Source: Spirochaeta sp.
GTDB taxonomy: Bacteria > Spirochaetota > Spirochaetia > DSM-2461
Length of the DNA stretch: 25,098 bases
Assembly (NCBI GenBank): GCA_030592625.1
Contig: JAUVIY010000004.1
Location: 1 to 25,098, forward strand
Direction of reading: 5' to 3'
Shown one piece after another: positions 1-6,614 of this stretch (position 1 is its first letter; each line of letters begins with the position of its first letter). Under the pieces are notes generated by a model, which saw only the letters and a list, made by a program, of their open reading frames with translations, did no database searches and had not been told where the DNA came from. The translations under genes were made by a program, and so were the position numbers.

Positions 1-256
1 CCGGGATGTCCGACTCTACACGAATGGCTTCCAGCAGCTTCCAGGCGTCGGCCACCTTGAACCCGGCGTCCAGAGCCTGGCTGCAGGCGCCCTCAATCAC
101 CGGACCGTCGGCATTGGGATCCGAAAACGGAATCTGCATTTCCAGAGCGAAGGCGCCGCCGGCGATGAGTCCCCGGGCAACATCCAGAGAGGCCTCGCGA
201 GTGGGGAATCCGGCAATGAAATGGGTGACGATTTTAGGATTGGTCGAATCACTCAT
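1..256 (-). CDS. trpA: Tryptophan synthase alpha subunit, N-terminal part (cut by window edge)
   Basis: TrpA cleaves indole-3-glycerol phosphate to indole and glyceraldehyde 3-phosphate in the cytoplasm and passes indole to TrpB through a tunnel. Only about the first 85 residues are here; the gene leaves the window at base 1. The translation begins MSDSTNPKIVTHFIAGFPT and holds the family motif ALEMQIPFSDPNADGPVI, which carries both catalytic acids: the Glu of ALEM and the Asp of FSDP (E49 and D60 in enterobacterial TrpA). The ATG at 256-254 overlaps the TGA of trpB in an ATGA arrangement, so translation is probably coupled and the two subunits are made in equal amounts. A GGAG-like sequence lies a few bases upstream inside trpB. 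The identity is clear from motif and position; the missing C-terminal two thirds cannot be judged. Confidence 0.95.
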   Translation of the reverse strand, partial: MSDSTNPKIVTHFIAGFPTREASLDVARGLIAGGAFALEMQIPFSDPNADGPVIEGACSQALDAGFKVADAWKLLEAIRVESDIP

Positions 257-1473
257 ATCTCGTCCTCCCGAATGCTCTCGTCATAAAGAAAAGTCCTCCA
301 GGCCGCACCGTCCAGGGCGGCGGCGGTGATGAAGATGTCTTTGTCTCCCCTGCCGGACATATTCACCACCACAGTCTTACCGGGTCCCAGATCCCGGGCC
401 ATTACAATGGCGGCGGCTCCGGCGTGTGCCGACTCCATGGCGAAGATGAGCCCCTCTTCCCGGGCGAAGAATTTGAGGGCGTCCAGGGCCTCGTCGTCCC
501 GGACACTGACGAAGCGGATCCGTCCCGACTCCCCGAGATGGGCCAGCTGCGGACCGATACCTGCATAGTCAAGACCGGCCGATATGGAATGGGTGGGCAG
601 CACCTGACCATCGGAGTCGGTGAGGAATCGGCTTTTGTAACCCTGAACCACGCCAACTTTTCCGTCACCGGTCATCCTGGCGGCGTTGTTACCTGCCCCG
701 GGTCCGCGACCACCGGCCTCGGCACCAATGAGGATGGGATGTGCATCCTCCAGATAAGGCTCGAAGAACCCGATGGCGTTGGAACCACCGCCGACACAAG
801 CCACCATGACGTCAGGGGTCAGTTCGCCCAACTGCTCTTTAGTTTCACGGCCGATGACAGACTGGAATTCCCGAACCATGTCGGGGAATGGCGTCGGCCC
901 CAGGGCGGAGCCTAAAAGATAGTGAGTGTCCTCCCAACTGGAGGCCCAATCCCGGAGGGCTGCATTCACTGCGTCTTTGAGTATACGGGTTCCCGAGGAT
1001 ACCGGACGCAGTTCAGCACCGAAGAGTTCCATCCAGTAAACGTTGGGATGCTGCCGACGGATGTCTTCCTCGCCCATGTACACCACGCATTCCAGTCCCA
1101 GTCGGGCACAGGCGGCGGCGACGGCCACCCCATGCTGACCGGCACCGGTCTCGGCAATGATGCGGGTTTTCCCCATGCGTTTGGCCAGCAGTGCCTGACC
1201 GGCGGCATTGTTGATCTTGTGAGCTCCGGTATTGGCCAGCCCTTCCAGTTTCACGTAGATATCCGCCCCGCCAATGACGGCTGAGGCATTTCGGGCAGGG
1301 AGAAGCGGCGTGGGGCGGCCGATGTAATCCCGGCTGAAGGCCTCCAGGTCGGACAGAAAATCCGGGTCATCCATAGCCCGGCTGAACTCTTCTTCCAGTC
1401 GTTCCAGCGGGCGGCGGAGTACTTCGGCCACGTATCGGCCGCCGTAATCTCCGAAGAATCCATTATCACTCAC
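253..1473 (-). CDS. trpB: Tryptophan synthase beta subunit
   Basis: TrpB condenses indole with L-serine, using pyridoxal phosphate, in the last step of tryptophan synthesis. The 406-residue protein has the usual length. It shows the PLP Schiff-base lysine in GAHKINN (K86), the catalytic Glu in ETGAGQHG (E108) and the phosphate-binding loop GGGSNA (about 228-233). It is the normal TrpA-partnered form (TrpB1), as expected next to trpA. The start is GTG at 1473-1471, preceded at about eight bases by AGGGAG. A nearby ATG (1478-1476) is out of frame and ends after two codons. The gene begins 12 bases after the trpCF stop and ends overlapping trpA, so it belongs to the same operon. Confidence 0.97.
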   Translation of the reverse strand: MSDNGFFGDYGGRYVAEVLRRPLERLEEEFSRAMDDPDFLSDLEAFSRDYIGRPTPLLPARNASAVIGGADIYVKLEGLANTGAHKINNAAGQALLAKRMGKTRIIAETGAGQHGVAVAAACARLGLECVVYMGEEDIRRQHPNVYWMELFGAELRPVSSGTRILKDAVNAALRDWASSWEDTHYLLGSALGPTPFPDMVREFQSVIGRETKEQLGELTPDVMVACVGGGSNAIGFFEPYLEDAHPILIGAEAGGRGPGAGNNAARMTGDGKVGVVQGYKSRFLTDSDGQVLPTHSISAGLDYAGIGPQLAHLGESGRIRFVSVRDDEALDALKFFAREEGLIFAMESAHAGAAAIVMARDLGPGKTVVVNMSGRGDKDIFITAAALDGAAWRTFLYDESIREDEI

Positions 1474-1485
1474 TTCATTGTCTCC

Positions 1486-3195
1486 CTATTGATTGTCGGG
1501 GGCTGGTCGCAAGCTGCACTTGCTGCTCGCCCATGCAGCCTTGCTCGTTCCTCGCTTCGCTGCCGCAACAAAGCGCCGAACTTTCTCATCATCCTTCAGG
1601 CCTTTTTCCGCTTCCACTCCGCTGGATACGTCCACAAGACCGGGCTTCCACTCCTCGATAATGGCGCCGATATTTTCGGGATTCAGGCCGCCCGCAATCC
1701 AGAGCCGGCGGCGCGCGGCGGCGGCGGACACCAGGGCAGGGTCAAGCCGCTTGCCGGTCCCCCCCCTGGCGTCCCTTGAAAATGCATCTACCAGCACCGC
1801 CGGACTGCCCGTCTCATCCATGGCCGCCGCATCCTCCGGCAATGCCAGGCGCAGCGCCTTGTAGGACGGCCATGAGCGAAGGGTGTCCGCCGTCTCGTCT
1901 CCGTGAAACTGAATGAAATCCAGGGCGCCCTCTTCCAGCAGGGCGGCGATTTCATCAGGCAATGGTTCGCCTGCCGCGAGTACGACCACCGCCGCCTTCA
2001 ATACCGGCAGATCGGCACATTCCCTGATAACCGCCGGCGCGGCGCGGCGCGGAGACTCCGCCAGGATGAAACCGATCAGGTCCGCACCGGCATCCACAGC
2101 AAGCTCGGCGTCGGCGCGGTTGGTGATACCGCAGATTTTCACCAGGGGTACGCCGTCACGATGTCTTCTGTACAGGCGGCCCCATGCCCCGTATCGTCTG
2201 TCTGCTTCGGCAGCATCGTCCCAGGCGGTGATGAGCCTGGCAGCCAGCTCCGGAGATTGTGCTACCGCCTCTCCCACCAGGAATCCGGAGAAACCCGAAC
2301 CCCGGACGAAAAGGGCATCATCAGCCCGGGATATTCCCGACTCGTAGATGACGTCGCAGGGCCAGTCAATGAAACTCCGGGTTTCCAACGGAAGAAGAGG
2401 CTCCACCTTGAAGCGCCTCAGATCCCGGCTGTTGATACCCACCAGAGGCGGGCGTAAAGGGCGAACCTTGTCCACATCTTCCCGGGAATGCACCTCCACC
2501 AGACAATCCATCCCAAGCTCGGCGGCACGGCTGTACATGGCCGTAAGGAGTTCGGCTTCCAGCAGGGTGGCGATGAGCAGGATGGCATCGGCTCCGGCCC
2601 TCCAGCTCACCTCGATATCTTCAGCACTTAAAAGAAAGTCCTTTCGGAGCACGGCAAGATCGGGATGGGCGGTTTTCACCGCGATGAGGTCGGCCAGGGA
2701 GCCGCCGAAGCGGGCCTCTTCGGTAAGAACGCTCACCCGACGGAAACCAGCCTCCTTGTAGCGGCCGGCCAGGGTGGCGGGATCGTGTATTTCGGCGATA
2801 TTCCCTTTGGAGGGACTGCGGCGTTTAATCTCGGCGATGAGGATGCCGGGCTGGGGAGCGCTCTTAGCACTTTGATGGGCGCCGATATCGCGGGGGCGGC
2901 CCACTCCGTCATGGGCTGCCTCGGGGCGGGGAACTCCCTCCCCGACGGGAAACACCTCGGCCGGGGGGGCGCATTCTCTGCTTTGAGGCGCCTCCCTCGA
3001 AAGGCGGCCTGCGGCTCCGGGCACCGCCTCGGCTGGGGGAACCTCGGCTGGGGGGACGCCCTCTTCGGCGAACGGTACCAGCGGCGCCGCACGCTCAGCC
3101 GGCAGATCCAGACCCTGAGCCGCACCATCCCGGCGCACCCGCTCCGTCCTGCCGGCGGCAATTTCCCGCAGGATATCCGGTGTGTTTCCACTCAC
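1486..3195 (-). CDS. trpCF: Fused indole-3-glycerol-phosphate synthase / phosphoribosylanthranilate isomerase
   Basis: This bifunctional enzyme of 569 residues performs two consecutive steps of tryptophan synthesis. The TrpC half (about 1-340) keeps the catalytic residues: Glu122 and Lys124 in AEIKRRSPSKG, Lys185 in VLRKDF, Glu234 in LVEVHS, Asn255 in VGINSRDL and the ESG of strand 8 (285-287). The TrpF half (about 348-550) has the catalytic Cys355 in KICGIT, the QFHGDE strand (429-434) and the catalytic Asp470 in VLVDAF. The order TrpC-TrpF matches the E. coli fusion. Oddly, about 70 extra residues rich in Pro, Ala and Glu separate the N-terminal helix from the barrel (roughly 36-115; see findings). 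The start is GTG at 3195, overlapping the trpGD stop as GTGA, which suggests coupled translation with only a weak ribosome site. A short basic tail of about 20 residues follows the TrpF barrel. Confidence 0.95.
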   Translation of the reverse strand: MSGNTPDILREIAAGRTERVRRDGAAQGLDLPAERAAPLVPFAEEGVPPAEVPPAEAVPGAAGRLSREAPQSRECAPPAEVFPVGEGVPRPEAAHDGVGRPRDIGAHQSAKSAPQPGILIAEIKRRSPSKGNIAEIHDPATLAGRYKEAGFRRVSVLTEEARFGGSLADLIAVKTAHPDLAVLRKDFLLSAEDIEVSWRAGADAILLIATLLEAELLTAMYSRAAELGMDCLVEVHSREDVDKVRPLRPPLVGINSRDLRRFKVEPLLPLETRSFIDWPCDVIYESGISRADDALFVRGSGFSGFLVGEAVAQSPELAARLITAWDDAAEADRRYGAWGRLYRRHRDGVPLVKICGITNRADAELAVDAGADLIGFILAESPRRAAPAVIRECADLPVLKAAVVVLAAGEPLPDEIAALLEEGALDFIQFHGDETADTLRSWPSYKALRLALPEDAAAMDETGSPAVLVDAFSRDARGGTGKRLDPALVSAAAARRRLWIAGGLNPENIGAIIEEWKPGLVDVSSGVEAEKGLKDDEKVRRFVAAAKRGTSKAAWASSKCSLRPAPDNQ

Positions 3196-4850
3196 GCCGT
3201 TGAGCCCCCGCTGCCGCCGCCGCCGGCACGCTTGCGCAGGGCCTCAACCTTGGCCGCGGCCCGCCCGTCGTCCAGGGCGGCCTTTGCCCGCTCATACCCG
3301 TCTCCGATGTTCGAGGCGATCCCGGCCACCGCCAGGGCGGCACCGGCGTTCAGACAGACCGCCTCCCTGACGGCCGCCGGTCCACTGCCCCGGAGAAGAT
3401 CCCTGGCAATCCGTGCATTCCCGGCCCCGTCTCCCCCAATCAGATCACCGACACTGTGGCCGGAAATACCCAGAGACGAGGGATCGAAAAGCTCCTCCGA
3501 CTCTACGCCGTTCTCGTCAATCATGAAGATTTTCGTCGGAGCCGCCGGTGAGATTTCGTCCAGTCCGTCAACCGACCGGACGGTCCAGACCCGCTTTACC
3601 CCGAGCATCTTCGCCGCCCGGGCCATCACCGGCAGCAGAGCGTCATCGTACACCCCGATAATCTGGTAATCGACTCCGGCGGGATTCGCCAGGGGACCCA
3701 GGCAGTTCATGATGGTCTTCACCCCCAGGGCCCGGCGTACCGGTCCTGCATGGCGCATAGCCCCGTGAAAAAGGGGCGCCGCCATGTAGGCGAAGCCTTC
3801 GTCCTTCACGCTCGATACCACTCCATCGGAGTCCAGGTTCGTCGGAACTCCCAGGGCGCTGTAGAAATCGGTGCTCCCGGATTTGGAACTCACCGCCCGA
3901 TTCCCGTGTTTAGCCACCGTCGCACCACAGCTTGCGGCCAGCAGAGCGGAGAAGGAGGAGATATTGAAGGTATGCAGCTCATCTCCCCCGGTACCGCAGG
4001 TGTCCAGGATGCCTTCTGTTACCAGATTCACAGGCAGGTTAACCGGGCGCCGCTTTTCAACCAGAACCGAGACGCAGCCGGCCACCTCGTCGGCTGTAAC
4101 CCCCTTTGCCGAAAGGGCGGTCAGCATTCCCGCGGTGTAGGCATCTTCCAGCGATCCGTCGGTCAGTTCGTCCATGAAGGCCGCCGCCTCGTCACTTGTC
4201 AGGTCTGTTCCGGAGATCACCCTGGTCAGCAGACCCCTGCGATCCAGGGGCTCCCGTCTCCAGTTGAGGAAGTTGGCCAGGAGCCTCTCTCCGTGTTCAC
4301 TGCCGATGGATTCGGGGTGGAACTGCACTCCTTCGACGGGAAGGGTCTTGTGCCGCAGCCCCATGATTTCTCCGTCGGCGGAGCGGGAGGTTACCTCGAG
4401 TTCGACAGGCACCGATGAAGGATCCACAGCCAATGAGTGATAACGGGTGAAGGCACAGGGGTTTGGAAGGTTGCGTAATACACCGTGTCCGTCCACTTCG
4501 ATAGGCTCCACCTTTCCATGAACGATATTCTTGGCCTGGACGATTTCCCCGCCGAATGCCTCAGCCAGACACTGATGCCCCAGGCAGACTCCCAGAATGG
4601 GAATCTTCCCGGCAAAGGCCTTGACAGCTTCAACAGAGATACCCGCATTCGAAGGCGTGCCCGGTCCCGGGGAGATAATGAGTCGATCGGGTTTCAGGGC
4701 CTCCAGCTCCGCCACTGTAATCTCGTCATTCCGGAACACCCTCACCTCTTCGTCGGGATCGTCCTCAATGATGTTGCTGACCATCTGATAGATGTTGTAT
4801 GTGAACGAATCGTAGTTGTCTATCAGTGCGATGAATCGTTTGGGAACCAT
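3192..4850 (-). CDS. trpGD: Fused anthranilate synthase glutaminase (TrpG) / anthranilate phosphoribosyltransferase (TrpD)
   Basis: The 552-residue fusion supplies ammonia to TrpE through its class-I glutamine amidotransferase half and then attaches phosphoribosyl to anthranilate. The TrpG half (about 1-195) shows SPGPGTP (60-66), the nucleophile Cys89 in GVCLGHQ and the His178/Glu180 pair in QFHPES. The TrpD half (about 205-552) has the PRPP-binding CGTGGDELHTFNIS (285-298) and the KHGNRAVSSKSGSTD segment (314-328). Two starts are possible: TTG at 4856, overlapping the trpE stop, and ATG at 4850. GGAGGT at 4862-4857 lies six bases before the ATG but touches the TTG, so I chose the ATG. The fusion order is the same as E. 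coli TrpD. The gene starts two bases after trpE and overlaps trpCF by four. Confidence 0.96.
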   Translation of the reverse strand: MVPKRFIALIDNYDSFTYNIYQMVSNIIEDDPDEEVRVFRNDEITVAELEALKPDRLIISPGPGTPSNAGISVEAVKAFAGKIPILGVCLGHQCLAEAFGGEIVQAKNIVHGKVEPIEVDGHGVLRNLPNPCAFTRYHSLAVDPSSVPVELEVTSRSADGEIMGLRHKTLPVEGVQFHPESIGSEHGERLLANFLNWRREPLDRRGLLTRVISGTDLTSDEAAAFMDELTDGSLEDAYTAGMLTALSAKGVTADEVAGCVSVLVEKRRPVNLPVNLVTEGILDTCGTGGDELHTFNISSFSALLAASCGATVAKHGNRAVSSKSGSTDFYSALGVPTNLDSDGVVSSVKDEGFAYMAAPLFHGAMRHAGPVRRALGVKTIMNCLGPLANPAGVDYQIIGVYDDALLPVMARAAKMLGVKRVWTVRSVDGLDEISPAAPTKIFMIDENGVESEELFDPSSLGISGHSVGDLIGGDGAGNARIARDLLRGSGPAAVREAVCLNAGAALAVAGIASNIGDGYERAKAALDDGRAAAKVEALRKRAGGGGSGGSTA

Positions 4851-4852
4851 CT

Positions 4853-6247
4853 TCAAACCTCCACGCCGGCGGCCAGGGCCAGAGCCCTGAGTTTTTCGTT
4901 GGTTTCTTCCAGCTCGCGCTCGGGATTCGAGTCGTACACAACACCGCCCCCCGCCTGGAGGAAGAGCCGGTTTTCCTTCTTCAGGGCACTGCGGATGGTG
5001 ATACAGGTGTCCAGAGATCCACCGGGTTCCAGGTAGCCCACAAGGCCGGCATAAAAGGAGCGGGGCATCCCTTCGATACCGGCAACGGTTTTCACCGCCT
5101 GTATCTTCGGCGCTCCCGAAACCGTGCCTGCAGGGAAGGTGGCCCGAATAACATCGACGGCGGTTTTCCCCTTCTTCAGCTTTCCCTCCACCTGGCTGAC
5201 GATGTGCATCACCTTGGAATACTTTTCGATGGTCATCATTTCAGTGACCTCTACCGAGCCGACGTCACAGACTCTTCCCAGGTCGTTTCTACCAAGGTCA
5301 ACAAGCATCAGATGTTCGGCCTTTTCCTTCTCGTCGGTCAGCAGTTCGGCTGCCAGGGCCCGGTCTTCGGCTTCATTCTTCCCCCGGCGGCGGGTCCCTG
5401 CAAGAGGCCTCAGTAATACACGACCATGCTGTACCTTCACATGCACTTCCGGAGAAGCACCGAAGAGCTGCCAGGGCCCGAAATCCAGGAAGAACTGATA
5501 CGGCGAAGGATTGGAGCTCCGCAGGGCCCGATAGGCATCCAGCGCCGGCATCTCCGTGACGATTTCCAGCCTTCGTGAGGGCACGGCCTGGAGAAGATTC
5601 CCCTTTATCACCTCCTGCCTTACCTTGGATACAGCATTTTTATAGGATTCGCTCTCCTCTTTGGAGGAAGCGATGATAGCCGGATATTCGGTGGTCTGTT
5701 CAATCATGTAGTTGAAATTCAGATCATTAATCTTCGCCTCGGTGCGATTCAGGGCCTTTTCCAGATCGATGTCATCATCCCCGCCGTAGTTGATACCGAT
5801 GAGGTGGACCAGATCGGTGTAGTGATCGAAGATGACGAAAATATGACCGAAGATGAAGGCCGCCAGGGGCAGCCCCAGGGGATCGGGACGATCCGGGAAG
5901 GAAAAGGAATCGCAGCAGGCGGCAAACTCGAAGGACAGGAAACCGATTCCTCCGGCGGGAAAGGGAAACTCGGTTTCCACATCCTGATTCCGGGACGCAA
6001 TCTCCTCGATTACATCCAGAATATCCTGGCCTTCGTCTCCCATCGAGCGCCTTTCGGGTCCCCGAATCAGAACCACCGAGTCCCCTTCCTGCCTGACCTG
6101 GAAAGCCTCCTCAACCAGCAGCAGGGAATAGCGTTCCCGGCCTCTGGAAAGGGATGAGGATTCCAGTATCACTTGTGCGTCCAGTTTCCTGGCCAGCCCG
6201 AAGGGCGTATGTTTTTCACCCGGCAATGTCCTCATGATCGGACTCAT
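4853..6247 (-). CDS. trpE: Anthranilate synthase component I
   Basis: TrpE converts chorismate to anthranilate with ammonia from the TrpG domain encoded next to it. It is the first, committed step and the usual feedback-control point. The protein has 464 residues. The N-terminal ILESS motif (27-31) is the tryptophan-binding LESS element of feedback-inhibited TrpE. The C-terminal chorismate-binding domain shows NPSPYQFFLDF (246-256), LMLVDLGRNDLGR (313-325), PAGTVSGAPK (372-381) and QAGGGVVYDSNP (431-442). The LESS motif and the following trpG favour TrpE over the paralogue PabB. The ATG at 6247-6245 has GGAGGT five bases upstream. It is the first gene of the operon, with a plausible promoter about 60 bases upstream. 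Confidence 0.96.
   Translation of the reverse strand: MSPIMRTLPGEKHTPFGLARKLDAQVILESSSLSRGRERYSLLLVEEAFQVRQEGDSVVLIRGPERRSMGDEGQDILDVIEEIASRNQDVETEFPFPAGGIGFLSFEFAACCDSFSFPDRPDPLGLPLAAFIFGHIFVIFDHYTDLVHLIGINYGGDDDIDLEKALNRTEAKINDLNFNYMIEQTTEYPAIIASSKEESESYKNAVSKVRQEVIKGNLLQAVPSRRLEIVTEMPALDAYRALRSSNPSPYQFFLDFGPWQLFGASPEVHVKVQHGRVLLRPLAGTRRRGKNEAEDRALAAELLTDEKEKAEHLMLVDLGRNDLGRVCDVGSVEVTEMMTIEKYSKVMHIVSQVEGKLKKGKTAVDVIRATFPAGTVSGAPKIQAVKTVAGIEGMPRSFYAGLVGYLEPGGSLDTCITIRSALKKENRLFLQAGGGVVYDSNPERELEETNEKLRALALAAGVEV
4857..4862 (-). promoter_or_regulatory. Ribosome binding site that fixes the trpGD start
   Basis: GGAGGT on the minus strand lies inside the last codons of trpE, six bases before the ATG at 4850. 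It is too close to the upstream in-frame TTG (4856) to serve it, so the ATG is preferred. Confidence 0.8.
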
Positions 6248-6251
6248 ATTA

Positions 6252-6257
6252 ACCTCC
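6252..6257 (-). promoter_or_regulatory. Ribosome binding site of trpE
   Basis: GGAGGT on the minus strand, with four spacer bases to the ATG at 6247. It is a consensus Shine-Dalgarno sequence at the head of the operon. Confidence 0.8.
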
Positions 6258-6270
6258 AGCCGCTCTCTTG

Positions 6271-6290
6271 TGTTTCTACTTATAGATACA
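6271..6290. promoter_or_regulatory. Imperfect palindrome, candidate operator in the trpE leader
   Basis: TGTTTCTA-CTTA-TAGATACA: seven of eight arm positions are complementary. It lies just downstream of the expected trp transcription start, where a bound repressor would block elongation. A related palindrome occurs at 6442-6461. The binding protein is unknown. Confidence 0.4.
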
Positions 6291-6307
6291 CCAATACATC
6301 AGGATGG

Positions 6308-6336
6308 AGTCTAAATTTTCCTGGTGTTCTTGTCAA
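6308..6336 (-). promoter_or_regulatory. Candidate sigma-70 promoter of the trp operon
   Basis: On the minus strand a perfect -35 box TTGACA (6336-6331) is followed, after exactly 17 bases, by TAGACT (6313-6308; four of six match TATAAT). Transcription would begin near 6301, giving a leader of about 54 bases. That is too short for a leader peptide plus attenuator, so control is more likely by DNA-binding proteins. One arm of a 13-base inverted repeat fills most of the spacer. Confidence 0.6.
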
Positions 6337-6372
6337 CAGAAACACTTAATCAAGTATTCACACCAGGAAAAT
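6315..6372. repeat. 13-base perfect inverted repeat around the trp -35 box
   Basis: ATTTTCCTGGTGT (6315-6327) and its exact complement ACACCAGGAAAAT (6360-6372) are separated by 32 bases. The proximal arm sits between the candidate -35 and -10 boxes of the trp promoter and the distal arm upstream of the -35 box. The spacing of about 45 bases between arm centres suits a pair of protein sites better than a tight RNA hairpin. Confidence 0.6.
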
Positions 6373-6441
6373 GCGAAAGAACCGAGTAGTACACTCCGGA
6401 TTGTTCCGGCCCAAAGTAGGGTTGAATTCGTATTATTTCCA

Positions 6442-6461
6442 TGTTCTTATAGATAGAAACA
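6442..6461. promoter_or_regulatory. Second imperfect palindrome related to 6271-6290
   Basis: TGTTCTTA-TAGA-TAGAAACA, with seven of ten symmetric base pairs. Read on the minus strand it matches the 6271-6290 element at 15 of 20 positions, including the outer TGTTTCTA. The two centres are about 171 bases apart, one near each side of the divergent region. Confidence 0.35.
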
Positions 6462-6529
6462 ACAGGAAAACAGTCAAAAAACCGCACTTTTTCGATTTTA
6501 ATATATCCATTTATCCCGGGGTTTACGAT

Positions 6530-6555
6530 TATTGCGGCATTTTACTACCGCAATA
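6530..6555. promoter_or_regulatory. Inverted repeat upstream of dppA, candidate operator
   Basis: TATTGCGG (6530-6537) and CCGCAATA (6548-6555) form a perfect 8-base inverted repeat with a 10-base centre, 60 bases before the dppA start. There is no following T-run, so a terminator is unlikely. Its place near the expected promoter of dppA suggests a protein-binding site. Confidence 0.4.
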
Positions 6556-6602
6556 CTTGTGAAAGAAACGAAGTCATGCCAAATTGAATGAACCATATTA
6601 AA

Positions 6603-6608
6603 AAGGGG
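6603..6608 (+). promoter_or_regulatory. Ribosome binding site that fixes the dppA start
   Basis: AAGGGG lies six bases before the ATG at 6615. An in-frame ATG nine codons upstream (6588) has no such site and would spoil the signal peptide. Confidence 0.75.
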
Positions 6609-6614
6609 AATTGT

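Larger units (their letters stand above)
6248..6614. other. Divergent trpE / dppA intergenic region
   Basis: This is the only non-coding stretch over 300 bases in the window, and it is visibly richer in A+T than the flanking genes. It holds the candidate trp promoter, a 13-base perfect inverted repeat (6315-6327 and 6360-6372), two related imperfect palindromes (6271-6290 and 6442-6461), a small CCGGA-TTGT-TCCGG hairpin (6396-6409) and a TATTGCGG/CCGCAATA inverted repeat (6530-6555) in front of dppA. I see no convincing coding sequence, leader peptide, T-box or tRNA here. A convincing -35/-10 pair for dppA was not found. Confidence 0.8.

Noticed and set aside
2665..3669. 334-codon open frame on the plus strand opposite trpCF and trpGD
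   Set aside because: It spans the junction of two well-supported genes and shows low-complexity Gly/Ala/Arg-rich sequence typical of antisense frames.
6248..6310. Possible trp attenuator or leader peptide before trpE
   Set aside because: The predicted leader is only about 54 bases, has no run of Trp codons and no competing hairpins with a T-run.
6384..6399. GAGTAGTACACTC as a TrpR-type operator
   Set aside because: Only the outer four bases on each side are symmetric and the E. coli-type CTAG/GTAC arrangement is missing.
6371..6562. 63-residue open frame in the trp/dpp intergenic region on the plus strand
   Set aside because: No ribosome site, no recognisable sequence, and it covers palindromes and AT-rich promoter-like DNA; it looks like a chance open frame.
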